64,000 nucleotides of DNA, from contig NZ_NHRX01000059.1 of NCBI RefSeq assembly GCF_016653115.1, forward strand, positions 41,382-105,381. Reading direction: 5' to 3'. Positions 1 to 9,709 of the stretch are shown here, one piece after another. Positions within the stretch are counted from its first letter, which is position 1, and each line of letters begins with the position of its first letter. Source of the stretch: Rhodocyclus purpureus (GTDB lineage Bacteria; Pseudomonadota; Gammaproteobacteria; Burkholderiales; Rhodocyclaceae). Below the pieces are notes generated by a model, which was not told the origin of the DNA, ran no database searches, and saw only the letters and a list, made by a program, of their open reading frames with translations. The position numbers were made by a program, and so were the translations under genes.

Positions 1-735
1 GCGCGAGACCCCCATCGTCGCCAGCGCGTCGATTTCCTCGGTGACGCGCATGACGCCGAGTTGCGCGGTCATCGCCGACCCGGAGCGACCGGCGACGAGG
101 ACGGCAACCAGCAGCGGTCCCAGCTCGCGGATGATGGCGATGCCGAGCAGGTTCACGATGAAGACGTCGGCGCCGTAGGCCTTCAGTTGCAACGACGAGA
201 GGTAGGAGAGGACGACGCCGATCAGGAAGCCGATCAGCGCGATCACCGGCAACGCCTGCGCGCCGCTCTTGTACAGCGTCGCCGAAAACTCGCGCAGCGG
301 CAGCTCGCGCGGATGCAGCCACAGCCACGCGAGGTCGAGCACCAGCTGACCGATCAGCGCGATCGTCCCGAGGAAAATTCTCTGCGCGTCGAGCGCGAAA
401 CGCCCGAGCGCGACGATCGGCCCCGCCGGATGCCGCTCGGCAAGGCGCGCCTCGCGGCGCGGGAGGCGACTGACGCGCTCGAGGACCTGACGGTGCTGTT
501 CGGAAATGAGCAGCGTCGACGGCAAGCTGCGGCCCCAGGCCCGCCACAGCACGAGCGCGCCGACGCTGTCGAGGCGCCCGATTCCGCGCAGGTCCCAGCG
601 CGGCGCTGCCCGGCTCAGCTCGGCGAGCCGGGCTTCGCGCGCGGGCAGGGACTTGCCGAGCCCGACCAGGGTCCAGTCGCCGCCCAGCCGCGCGACGGCG
701 TCTGCCTCATCGTAGTCGAGCGTCGCGGCAGCCAT
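1..735 (-). CDS. STAS-fused MlaE-type ABC transporter permease (3' end outside window)
   Basis: Inner-membrane permease of the MlaE/Ttg2B family, which moves phospholipids or other hydrophobic compounds between membranes with an ATPase and an MCE-domain protein. The translation begins MAAATLDYDEADAVARLGG. It has an N-terminal STAS-like domain of about 110 residues (DLRGIGRLDSVGALVLWRAW), then membrane segments (VIALIGFLIGVVLSYLSSLQ) and the conserved family block ELGPLLVAVLVAGRSGSAMT followed by EEIDALATMG. The gene runs off the left edge, so the C-terminus is missing. The start is 18 bp downstream of the ppx stop on the same strand, so the two are probably co-transcribed. The family assignment is firm; the transported substrate is inferred. 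Confidence 0.9.
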   Translation of the reverse strand, partial: MAAATLDYDEADAVARLGGDWTLVGLGKSLPAREARLAELSRAAPRWDLRGIGRLDSVGALVLWRAWGRSLPSTLLISEQHRQVLERVSRLPRREARLAERHPAGPIVALGRFALDAQRIFLGTIALIGQLVLDLAWLWLHPRELPLREFSATLYKSGAQALPVIALIGFLIGVVLSYLSSLQLKAYGADVFIVNLLGIAIIRELGPLLVAVLVAGRSGSAMTAQLGVMRVTEEIDALATMGVSR

Positions 736-753
736 CGGCGGATCGTTGCCGGA

Positions 754-2262
754 TCAGCCCTCGGTCGCTGTCGCCCGGCGGCGAATGCGCAGGCTGGAGC
801 CGATGCGCTCCCAGACTGCCGCCTCTTCGTTCAGCGACACGGCCTTGAGCGGATTGTTGGCAATCCAGTCGGCGGGAACCTCGAGCTGGAAGCCGGACGC
901 GCTGCGCTTGAGGGTGAGCGAGGGCAAGGCGCCGTCGTCGCGCGAGCGGTGCAGCTGCACCGCCAGGCGCAGGCAGAGGACGAGCAGCCAGGCGCTGTCC
1001 TGCGGCGGCAAGGCAGAGAGCTTCTCCAGCTTGCCGCGCTGGCCGAGCACGATCAGCGCCAGCCGCGACTGCTCCTTCTTCGAGAAGCCGGGCATGTCGG
1101 CGAAGGTCAGGACATAGGCGCCGTGCTTGTGGTAGCCCGAATGCGCGACCGAGATGCCGATCTCGTGCAGTTGCGCCGCCCAGCGCAGGAAGCGGAAATC
1201 GTTCTCGTGTTCCGGCGCCTCGGCATCGACCAGTTGCGCGAACAGGCCGTGCGCCGTGCGCGCGACGCGCTCCGCCTGCGGGCCGTCGACCTGGTAGCGG
1301 CGCATGAACTGCTGCACCGTCGCGTCGCGCATGTCGTGTGCGAAGAAACGTCCGAGCAGGTCGTAGAGGACGCCGAGGCGCAGGGCGCCGTCGGCGTAGG
1401 TCATGTGCTCGACCCCCATCTCGGAAAAGATCGCGCACATGATCGCCAGGCCGCCGACGAAGACCGGCATGCGGTCGGGGCGCAGTCCTTCGATCGACAA
1501 GGCTTCCGCCGAACCGGCACGGATCAGCAGGCTGCGCAGCCGTTCCAGTCCCGCGCGGGTGACGCCGCTGACGCCGCCGGGGTTGAATCCGTTGAGTTCG
1601 AGGATGTCGGCCAGCGCGCGCGCCGTTCCCGAAGAGCCGACCGCCTCCTGCCAGCCGAACTGGCGATAGCTGGTGGCGATGCGCTGGATCTCGCGCGCCG
1701 CCGCCAGTTCGGCCTCGCGGAAGCGCTTCTTGTCGACCAGGCCACCGGGAAAGAAGCGCAGCGTGTAGCTGACGCAGCCCATGTACAGCGATTCGAGCAA
1801 CAAGGGCTCGACCTGGCGGCCGATGATGAACTCGGTCGAGCCGCCGCCGATGTCGAACACCAGGCGCTTGTGCTCGGCCGCCGGCAGCGAATGCGCGACG
1901 CCGAGGTAGATCAGGCGCGCTTCCTCGCGACCGCCGATGACCTCGATCGGGAAACCGAGCGCCTTCTCGGCCAGCGGAATGAACTCGGGCGCGTCCCTGG
2001 CCACGCGCAGCGTGTTGGTGGCGACCGCGCGCACCGCATCGGGGGCGAAACCGCGCAGGCGCTCGCCGAAGCGGCGCAAGGCCAGCAGCGCGCGCGCGCG
2101 CGAAGCCGCGTCGAGGCGCTTGTCGGCCGTAAGCCCCGATGCCAGCCGGACCGGCTCCTTCAGTGCATCGAGCGGATAAATCTGATCATCGACGACGCGC
2201 CCGACCTGAAGGCGAAAACTGTTGGACCCAAGATCGACGGCAGCGACCAGTTCGTAAGCCAT
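754..2262 (-). CDS. ppx: Exopolyphosphatase / guanosine pentaphosphate phosphatase (Ppx/GppA)
   Basis: Cytoplasmic enzyme of the Ppx/GppA family that removes terminal phosphate from polyphosphate (Ppx) or converts pppGpp to ppGpp (GppA). The 502-residue length is normal. ASKHA phosphate motifs are visible: VAAVDLGSNSFRLQVG at residues about 6-21 and VFDIGGGSTEFIIG near 140-155. A C-terminal HD-like helical domain follows (AAQLHEIGISVAHSGYHKHG). It starts MAYELVAAVDLGSNS and precedes an ABC permease gene on the same strand by 18 bp. In a polyphosphate-accumulating organism this would be a polyphosphate turnover enzyme. Sequence alone does not separate Ppx from GppA activity. Confidence 0.93.
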   Translation of the reverse strand: MAYELVAAVDLGSNSFRLQVGRVVDDQIYPLDALKEPVRLASGLTADKRLDAASRARALLALRRFGERLRGFAPDAVRAVATNTLRVARDAPEFIPLAEKALGFPIEVIGGREEARLIYLGVAHSLPAAEHKRLVFDIGGGSTEFIIGRQVEPLLLESLYMGCVSYTLRFFPGGLVDKKRFREAELAAAREIQRIATSYRQFGWQEAVGSSGTARALADILELNGFNPGGVSGVTRAGLERLRSLLIRAGSAEALSIEGLRPDRMPVFVGGLAIMCAIFSEMGVEHMTYADGALRLGVLYDLLGRFFAHDMRDATVQQFMRRYQVDGPQAERVARTAHGLFAQLVDAEAPEHENDFRFLRWAAQLHEIGISVAHSGYHKHGAYVLTFADMPGFSKKEQSRLALIVLGQRGKLEKLSALPPQDSAWLLVLCLRLAVQLHRSRDDGALPSLTLKRSASGFQLEVPADWIANNPLKAVSLNEEAAVWERIGSSLRIRRRATATEG

Positions 2263-2357
2263 TTCTCTGAACCTTGCAGCAAAGGATCGCGAATTCTAGC
2301 ACCGCGCTGCGCTGGCCCCGCTTCATGACAGAAATGTTACAGCCAGCAGCAACTCTG

Positions 2358-2447
2358 GGACTATTGCATCGGCCAAACCACTTCCGGCGGCATCACGCTG
2401 AAACAGCCGCATGTGGGTGCCACGATTCGGGCTTCCCTACCCTCCAC
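2358..2447 (-). repeat. Dispersed repeat, family R1 (degenerate copy)
   Basis: About 90 bp that align with 3858-3950. Shared blocks are TTCCGGCGGCATCAC, CTGAA(A/G)CAG and a right end ATTCGGGC..CCCTCC.ACA. It sits directly upstream of the methyltransferase remnant, in the same orientation as the copy at 3858-3950. The right end is the reverse complement of the core of the copies at 11843, 12461 and 14851. Confidence 0.6.
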
Positions 2448-3128
2448 AGCGGCGTCTGTCTCCCGCCGGGCGTTGTCGCCGACAAGAACCTCGTCGTCGC
2501 CCGCGCCGACGACGTGACTTTCGGCATCCTGCACTCGCGCTTCCACGAGCTGTGGGCACTGCGTCTCGGAACCAGCCTCGAAGACCGCCCGCGCTACACA
2601 TCGAGCACGACTTTCGAGACCTTCCCCTTCCCCGAACAGCTGACGCCGCGTGACACGGCGGGCTGGGGGCCGGGGGCACCGATTTGTGACAACCATGAGG
2701 CGCCACCGGCCCCCGGTTCGCCGTGCGCCGCGACCGAAACAAGCGCCACAGCTCACAGCGCTCCGACCGCCAAACACGCGCAAGCCATCGCCAGCGCCGC
2801 CAGACGCCTCGACGAACTGCGCGAAAACTGGCTGAATCCGCCCGAATGGGTCGACTGGGTGATCACTCCCGAGGAGGAAAAAGCCGGTTTCCCGAAACGG
2901 CCGCTCGCCAAACCCGGCCACGAAGCCGAGCTGAAGAAGCGCACGCTGACGAACCTCTACAACGCCCGTCCGACCTGGCTCGCGCACGCGCACCACGCAC
3001 TCGACACCGCAGTCGCCGGCGCCTACGGCTGGACCGACTACAGCGTCGACATGCCCGACGAAGAAATCCTGCGCCGCATGCTCGCGCTCAACCTCGCCCG
3101 TTCCGCTGCGGGGTCTCCGGTGAATTGA
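2440..3128 (+). pseudogene. 3' remnant of an MmeI-like (type IIG-related) DNA methyltransferase
   Basis: The readable frame carries only the C-terminal part of a large SAM-dependent DNA methyltransferase of the MmeI/YeeA-like class. Recognisable blocks are FGILHSRFHELWALRLGTS, RYTSSTTFETFPFPEQLT, LDELRENWLNPPEWVDWV and LKKRTLTNLYNARPTWLAHA. Full-length relatives are roughly 900-1100 residues. The catalytic methyltransferase region (NPPY motif) and any nuclease domain are absent, and the sequence turns into a dispersed repeat just upstream. A proline/alanine-rich stretch (residues around PGAPICDNHEAPPAPG in the frame) interrupts the usual family spacing. The frame is open upstream to 2274, but without homology. 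I regard it as a dead fragment. Confidence 0.75.
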
Positions 3129-3129
3129 G

Positions 3130-3152
3130 CGGCTTGGAGGCCGTTTTTTTTT
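3130..3152 (+). terminator. Possible rho-independent terminator after the methyltransferase remnant
   Basis: A short CGGC/GCCG stem with a TTGGAG loop is followed directly by nine T residues, 1 bp after the stop codon of the remnant frame. The stem is short, so confidence is moderate. Confidence 0.45.
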
Positions 3153-3171
3153 CGCCTCCCTTCTTCGTCGC

Positions 3172-3217
3172 TTGCTTGTCGCCCGGCAGCCGCCTATTAT
3201 TACGTATGTAATTACAT
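3172..3217 (+). promoter_or_regulatory. Promoter and palindromic operator of the AbrB/Doc operon
   Basis: A -35-like TTGCTT (3172-3177) lies 17 bp from a -10-like TATTAT (3195-3200). The predicted start of transcription falls inside the perfect 12-bp palindrome ATGTAATTACAT (3206-3217), which ends 11 bp before the antitoxin ATG. Antitoxins of this type usually bind such palindromes to autoregulate. Binding here is an inference. Confidence 0.5.
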
Positions 3218-3228
3218 CGGAGAGCACC

Positions 3229-3453
3229 ATGTTCAGCCTGAAACTCACCCAGATCGGCAATTCGGTCGGCGTCGTGCTGCCGAAGGAGGCGCTCGCGCTG
3301 CTCCACGTCGACAAGGGCGATACGCTGTATCTGAGCGAGTCGCCTGAAGGTTTTCTACTCTCGCCCTACGATCCGACGCTTGAACGACAGCTCGCAGAAG
3401 GGCGCGAGTTCATGCGTGAGTACCGCGACACCTTTCATGCGCTGGCGAAATGA
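3229..3453 (+). CDS. AbrB/MazE-type antitoxin of a Doc toxin
   Basis: A 74-residue DNA-binding antitoxin with a swapped-hairpin AbrB/SpoVT fold: MFSLKLTQIGNSVGVVLPKE is the typical N-terminal signature, and the acidic C-terminus would wrap the toxin. The ATG at 3229 is chosen over the longer open frame (from 3172) because the family begins at this Met and the upstream bases form the promoter and palindrome. The stop overlaps the toxin ATG by four bases (ATGA), the usual antitoxin-toxin coupling. The neighbours make it the partner of the following Doc protein. Confidence 0.9.
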   Translation: MFSLKLTQIGNSVGVVLPKEALALLHVDKGDTLYLSESPEGFLLSPYDPTLERQLAEGREFMREYRDTFHALAK

Positions 3454-3845
3454 GCTTCGCCTGGCTTGATCGCCGCGCCCTCCTTCTCCTGCACGAGGAA
3501 AGCCTCGCCATCCACGGCGGCGCTTCCGGAGTGCGCGACGAAGGGCTGCTGGAGTCGGCACTCTCCCGACCGGAAAACCAGGCTGTTTACGGCGAACCCG
3601 ATGTCTTCGACTGCGCCGCCGCTTACGCCTTCGGACTCTCGCGCAACCATCCTTTCGTCGACGGCAACAAGCGCGCGGTATTTCTGGCAGCCGGTCTCTT
3701 CCTGCGCCTGAACGGCTATCGCCTGGTCGCGACGCAGGTCGACGCCCTGCAGCGGATGCTCGCCCTCGCCGCCGGCGAACTGTCCGAAGCCGATTTCGCT
3801 GCCTGGCTGCGCTCCGCCAGCGTCGCCCGCGCGCCCGCAAACTGA
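3450..3845 (+). CDS. doc: Fic/Doc-family death-on-curing toxin
   Basis: 131-residue Doc toxin. Doc proteins are Fic-fold kinases that phosphorylate elongation factor Tu and stop translation. The Fic signature HPFVDGNKR is intact at about residues 67-75, preceded by the Doc N-terminal pattern LLLLHEESLAIHGGASGVRD. Translation is coupled to the AbrB-type antitoxin through a 4-bp overlap. The pair lies between two copies of a dispersed repeat, next to a dead restriction-modification fragment, which suggests a remodelled accessory spot. Confidence 0.92.
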   Translation: MSFAWLDRRALLLLHEESLAIHGGASGVRDEGLLESALSRPENQAVYGEPDVFDCAAAYAFGLSRNHPFVDGNKRAVFLAAGLFLRLNGYRLVATQVDALQRMLALAAGELSEADFAAWLRSASVARAPAN

Positions 3846-3857
3846 GTTTTCGCCGGT

Positions 3858-3950
3858 GGGCAGGAGCATCAACCAACCCGGTTCCGGCGGCATCACCCTG
3901 AAGCAGTAGTGTCGGGGCAAAGATTCGGGCCTGACGGCCCTCCCACGACA
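3858..3950 (-). repeat. Dispersed repeat, family R1
   Basis: Same element and orientation as 2358-2447. Its right part, CGGGCCTGACGGCCCTCCCA, is the reverse complement of the conserved core of the copies near 11.9, 12.5 and 14.9 kb. It lies between the convergent doc and uvrB genes and ends 5 bp before the uvrB stop. It contains a short palindromic GGGCC..GGCCC core able to form a hairpin. Confidence 0.65.
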
Positions 3951-3955
3951 GGCCG

Positions 3956-6160
<2,205 letters not shown>

Positions 6161-6334
6161 GGTAGAATTTTGCGCCTTTTTTCACGACCGGATGACCGAG
6201 TGTCGAGCTTGTCTTGGGCGCACGGATGCAGCCGGAGGTTCCGCATTATTTCGTAAATCGCGGCGTCTGGCACGGCTTTTGCCGTCGTCGGCGTACCGCA
6301 CCACCTGCGCAGCAGCGCGCCAACAGGAGCATCC

Positions 6335-7537
6335 ATGACTTCCTCGATTTTCGCCGCCGTTGAGATGGCCCCGCGCGACCCGATCCTCGGCCTCAACGAA
6401 GCCTTCAACGCCGACACGCGCACGACCAAGGTCAACCTCGGCGTCGGCGTCTATTTCGACGACAACGGCAAGCTGCCGCTGCTCGGCGCCGTGCGCACTG
6501 CCGAACAGGCCCGCCTCGCCGCCATGCCGGCGCGTGGCTACCAGCCGATCGAAGGCGCTCCCGCCTACAACCAGTCGGTGCAGAAGCTGATCTTCGGTGC
6601 CGACTCGCAACTGCTCGCCGACGGTCGCGTCATCACCGCGCAGGCCCTCGGCGGCACCGGCGCGCTGAAGGTCGGCGCCGACTACCTGAAGCGCCTCCTG
6701 CCCGACGCCACCGTCTACCTGAGCGACCCCTCCTGGGAAAACCACCGTGCGCTGTTCGAAGCCGCCGGCTTCCCGGTCGAGAACTACCCCTACTACGACG
6801 CCGCCACGCGCGGCGTGAATTTCGCGGCGATGAAGGCCTGCCTCCTGACCCTGGCACCGGGATCGATCGTCGTCCTCCACGCCTGCTGCCACAACCCGAC
6901 CGGCGCCGACCTCGACGCCGCGCAATGGGTCGAAGTGATCGAAGCGATCCGCGAGCGCGGGCTCGTTGCCTTCATCGACATGGCCTACCAGGGCTTCGCC
7001 GAAGGCATCGCCGAAGACAAGATCGCGCTCGACCTGTTCGCCGCCTCGGGCCTGCAGTTCTTCGTCTCCAGCTCCTTCTCGAAGTCGTTCTCGCTCTACG
7101 GCGAACGCGTCGGCGCGCTGTCGATCGTCACCGCCAACCGCGACGAATCGGCCCGCGTCATGTCGCAGGTCAAGCGCGTCATCCGCACCAACTACTCGAA
7201 CCCGCCGACGCACGGCGGTGCCATCGTCGCAGCCGTGCTTTCCAGCGACGAACTGCGCCAGCAGTGGGAAGACGAACTCGCCGGCATGCGCCTGCGCATC
7301 CGCGCGATGCGCACCGGCCTGGTCGAGAAGCTGGCCGCACGCGGCGTCGCGCAGGACTTCTCCTTCGTCGTCAAGCAACGCGGCATGTTCTCCTACACCG
7401 GCCTGTCGGCCGCGCAGGTCGAGCGCCTGAAGGCCGAATACGGCATCTACGCCGTCGGCACCGGCCGCATCTGCCTCGCCGCGCTGAACACGAAGAACAT
7501 CGACTACGTCGCCGACGCGATCGCGGCGGTGCTGTAA
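6335..7537 (+). CDS. tyrB: Aromatic/aspartate aminotransferase (class I, TyrB/AspC type)
   Basis: PLP-dependent enzyme exchanging amino groups between aromatic amino acids or aspartate and 2-oxoglutarate. The 400-residue length is normal. The family start MTSSIFAAVEMAPRDPILGL, the substrate motif HACCHNPTGADL and the PLP lysine in SSSFSKSFSLYGERVG are all visible, and the C-terminal Arg lies in TGRICLAALN. The start has an AGGAG site in gcaacaggagcatcc. Many betaproteobacterial homologues are annotated tyrB. Substrate preference cannot be read from the sequence. Confidence 0.95.
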   Translation: MTSSIFAAVEMAPRDPILGLNEAFNADTRTTKVNLGVGVYFDDNGKLPLLGAVRTAEQARLAAMPARGYQPIEGAPAYNQSVQKLIFGADSQLLADGRVITAQALGGTGALKVGADYLKRLLPDATVYLSDPSWENHRALFEAAGFPVENYPYYDAATRGVNFAAMKACLLTLAPGSIVVLHACCHNPTGADLDAAQWVEVIEAIRERGLVAFIDMAYQGFAEGIAEDKIALDLFAASGLQFFVSSSFSKSFSLYGERVGALSIVTANRDESARVMSQVKRVIRTNYSNPPTHGGAIVAAVLSSDELRQQWEDELAGMRLRIRAMRTGLVEKLAARGVAQDFSFVVKQRGMFSYTGLSAAQVERLKAEYGIYAVGTGRICLAALNTKNIDYVADAIAAVL

Positions 7538-7569
7538 GCGGTTTTTTGTCGTTTTCAGCGAATTTTTTC

Positions 7570-7598
7570 TTGACGAAGCCCGGATCGGCGTCTAAAAT
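7570..7598 (+). promoter_or_regulatory. Sigma-70 promoter of the first tRNA-Asn
   Basis: TTGACG (7570-7575), a 17-bp spacer, then TAAAAT (7593-7598), with the tRNA beginning 18 bp further on. This is close to consensus in a GC-rich genome and has the right spacing for a stable-RNA promoter. Confidence 0.8.
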
Positions 7599-7616
7599 GC
7601 GGGCTTCTCAAGTCGT

Positions 7617-7692
7617 TCCTCGATAGCTCAGTCGGTAGAGCGCCGGACTGTTAATCCGTAGGTCCCTGGTTCGAGCCCAGGTCGGGGAGCCA
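7617..7692 (+). tRNA. tRNA-Asn (GTT)
   Basis: 76-nt cloverleaf: acceptor TCCTCGA pairs with TCGGGGA, the D arm is GCTCAGTCGGTAGAGC, the anticodon loop CTGTTAA carries GTT, the T arm holds TTCGAGC, and CCA is encoded. It is identical to the second tRNA-Asn at 10738-10813. Confidence 0.97.
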
Positions 7693-7701
7693 AAGATTCA
7701 A

Positions 7702-7735
7702 GCAAAAAAGCCAGCCTTCGGGTTGGCTTTTTTGC
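7702..7735 (+). terminator. Rho-independent terminator after the first tRNA-Asn
   Basis: A strong hairpin with arms GCAAAAAAGCCAGCC and GGTTGGCTTTTTTGC around a TTCG loop, 9 bp after the tRNA CCA end. It is symmetric, so it could also act on the minus strand, where it faces the end of the phosphorylase-like gene. Confidence 0.85.
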
Positions 7736-7800
7736 TTTCTGCTCGACCGCACGCCTCGTAGCAAGCCTTGAAAAACTTCTTCCGGAAGCGCGTGCTCGTT

Positions 7801-8805
7801 TCAGTCATGGCTGACGGCATTCTCCTCGTGCCTCTCCTTGTCAAGCGCTGCCAGTGCCAGTAGCGCAGCGCGACCACATCTCTTCATGATCTCGAGGTAG
7901 TCTTCGGCAAATGTATCCGTAGGTCGATGTGCGATTACCGGGCACATTGCTCCCGCCCGGAATCCGAGGGCCCGTGCCCAATGGAGGAGGAAGCTCGCTT
8001 CCATCTCCATGTTTTCGCAGCACGGAAGCTGGGTTCCGAAGCTCAGGCCCGCCAAAACAAGGTCTAGGTCCGGAACGGCAATCGGAAATGGAAAGATTGC
8101 CCGCCCCTGATTTGCGAAAAAGCCGCTGCTCGACACCGTGACCCCGCGCTGTGAGGGGATCCGGGCCGTCTCGCAAGCATCCAGCAGGGCGTCGACGACG
8201 GCAGGATCTGCGGTAGCCGCGTATGCCGAGATTGCTCTCGCCCGGCGTGCGCCCGGAAGTCGGGCTGCTTGAACCGCAAGCGTTACCGCGGAACTGATTC
8301 GCTGCTCGTCGTCCGTTTCGTCACCGACGTCGTAGAACAAGGCCGTATTGTCGAGTCCGGCGGCATGTGTCGTGACGATCGCGGTTCCGAGTACCGTGGA
8401 GGGCTGGAGCGCGCCCGAGGTTCCGAGTCGGATCAGGGTCAGCGGCCGCATCGTGCGCAGCGGAGTCCGTGCGACCAGGTCGATGGCACTCAAGGCGTAC
8501 AACTCCCCGAGAACGATTTCGAGTGACGGCGTGCCCATCCCCGAAGTGACGATCGAGACGCGCTGTCCGGTCTCGCGCACCCGGCCAGTAATGGTTCGCA
8601 GTCCGCGGTGATCCACATCGATCTCTCGTGACGAGAACCATTCGTCGGCGATGAGTGGAACGCGCTCGGGATCGCCCACAAGCAGCACTGACGAAGCCAA
8701 ATCGTCAGGACGCAAGTTCAGATGATAAGCACGCCCGTCCACCACAGGCAAATCTGCTGCAGAGAACGGCTGCAACCGCGGTTTCTCGGCGAATTGATCA
8801 GGCAT
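7801..8805 (-). CDS. Nucleoside phosphorylase-like protein (PNP/UDP family)
   Basis: A 334-residue protein of the purine-nucleoside/uridine phosphorylase fold, which cleaves the N-glycosidic bond of nucleosides with phosphate (or water in nucleosidases). Visible family blocks are SVLLVGDPERVPLIAD (phosphate loop), IVTSGMGTPSLEIVLGEL, LIRLGTSGALQP and the ENMEMEASFLLHWA segment, which holds the ribose-binding Met-Glu. I chose the ATG at 8805 because GGAGG lies 8-10 bp upstream; the open frame extends to 8889 without family similarity. It is the last gene of the three-gene block between the tRNA-Asn genes, 109 bp after the GIY-YIG gene. Whether it serves salvage, signalling or defence is not visible. 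Confidence 0.85.
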   Translation of the reverse strand: MPDQFAEKPRLQPFSAADLPVVDGRAYHLNLRPDDLASSVLLVGDPERVPLIADEWFSSREIDVDHRGLRTITGRVRETGQRVSIVTSGMGTPSLEIVLGELYALSAIDLVARTPLRTMRPLTLIRLGTSGALQPSTVLGTAIVTTHAAGLDNTALFYDVGDETDDEQRISSAVTLAVQAARLPGARRARAISAYAATADPAVVDALLDACETARIPSQRGVTVSSSGFFANQGRAIFPFPIAVPDLDLVLAGLSFGTQLPCCENMEMEASFLLHWARALGFRAGAMCPVIAHRPTDTFAEDYLEIMKRCGRAALLALAALDKERHEENAVSHD

Positions 8806-8914
8806 CAGTTTCGTCCCTCCAAGGAAGCACTGATTTAATCGACAGATTGAGAATTCATTCGCCATAGCCATACACGCTCCCGGTTTCACCGAAGCACGCT
8901 CTTCGCTCCGTCGA

Positions 8915-9709
8915 TCAGAGTTTTTCCATTGCCGCTGCCAGAGTCGCCTTGACCCGCTTCTTCTGAAGCTCCGGGTCCTCCACCTGCATGAATTCGACCG
9001 CGGATAAATCGTCCCCGCGCTTGCGGTTCTGTCGCGGCTCCAGCGCCTCGATCAGGATCGCTTCGAGGGCCGGAATCAACTTGCTGCCCTCGAAGGTCGA
9101 GGGCAGCTCACCGATCGTTCCGTTGTCGGCGATGGGTAGCAATCCAAACCACGAGAAGCGATCCCAGCGGCTCGCCAGACGATCGTAGGTGTGCTCGTAA
9201 AGCCGCTTGCCGAGGGCGCTGGTTGCCCGGCCGACGTAGATCACCTCGCGGCCATCATAGAGCATGTAGATTCCGGCCTGCTTGCTCACGTCAACCGTGG
9301 CCGCGCCCTTCTGCTGCACGCCCAGCAACTTTGGCGTCGCCTGCCAGAGGACGGATTGCCTGCTCCAGAACATCCCGAACGAGGTGACAATGTCGTACTG
9401 ATCCTCTTCGACCTCCTCCTGCGCCTCGACTGGGGTGGCTGCGACCGGCGATGCGCCGACCTCAACTGCCGCGCCCGCCTTCAGCATGAAGCTGCCTTTA
9501 TCCACCCGGACATAGGGCGACTTGTCCCCATCCTTCTTGATCGAGGCACTGATCTGCGCATTGACCGTCGCTGCCGGCGTTGCACCAAGGCTCGTGCGCA
9601 AGCCCTGGACAATGATCCTCTCGGTGATCTCCTGGTAGTGCAGTGCGTTCGGCGATGCGGAGAGCACGAAGTCGATCGCGTCGCGCCAGGTCATTTCCTT
9701 CTTAGCCAC
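8915..9709 (-). CDS. HARE-HTH plus GIY-YIG domain protein
   Basis: 264 residues. The N-terminal ~75 residues (WRDAIDFVLSASPNALHYQ... VRVDKGSFML) fit the HARE-HTH (HB1/ASXL) winged-helix module, often fused to nucleases and DNA-modification proteins. A linker follows. A GIY-YIG nuclease-type domain is at about residues 140-230, with AGIYMLYDGREVIYVGRATS and the downstream Arg in LGKRLYEHTYDR. A Glu in the ALEAILIEAL segment could be the metal ligand. It overlaps the upstream Nudix gene by 8 bp, so the two are translationally coupled. Domain calls come from motif recognition. A nuclease acting on DNA is the inferred role; the target is unknown. Confidence 0.75.
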   Translation of the reverse strand: MAKKEMTWRDAIDFVLSASPNALHYQEITERIIVQGLRTSLGATPAATVNAQISASIKKDGDKSPYVRVDKGSFMLKAGAAVEVGASPVAATPVEAQEEVEEDQYDIVTSFGMFWSRQSVLWQATPKLLGVQQKGAATVDVSKQAGIYMLYDGREVIYVGRATSALGKRLYEHTYDRLASRWDRFSWFGLLPIADNGTIGELPSTFEGSKLIPALEAILIEALEPRQNRKRGDDLSAVEFMQVEDPELQKKRVKATLAAAMEKL

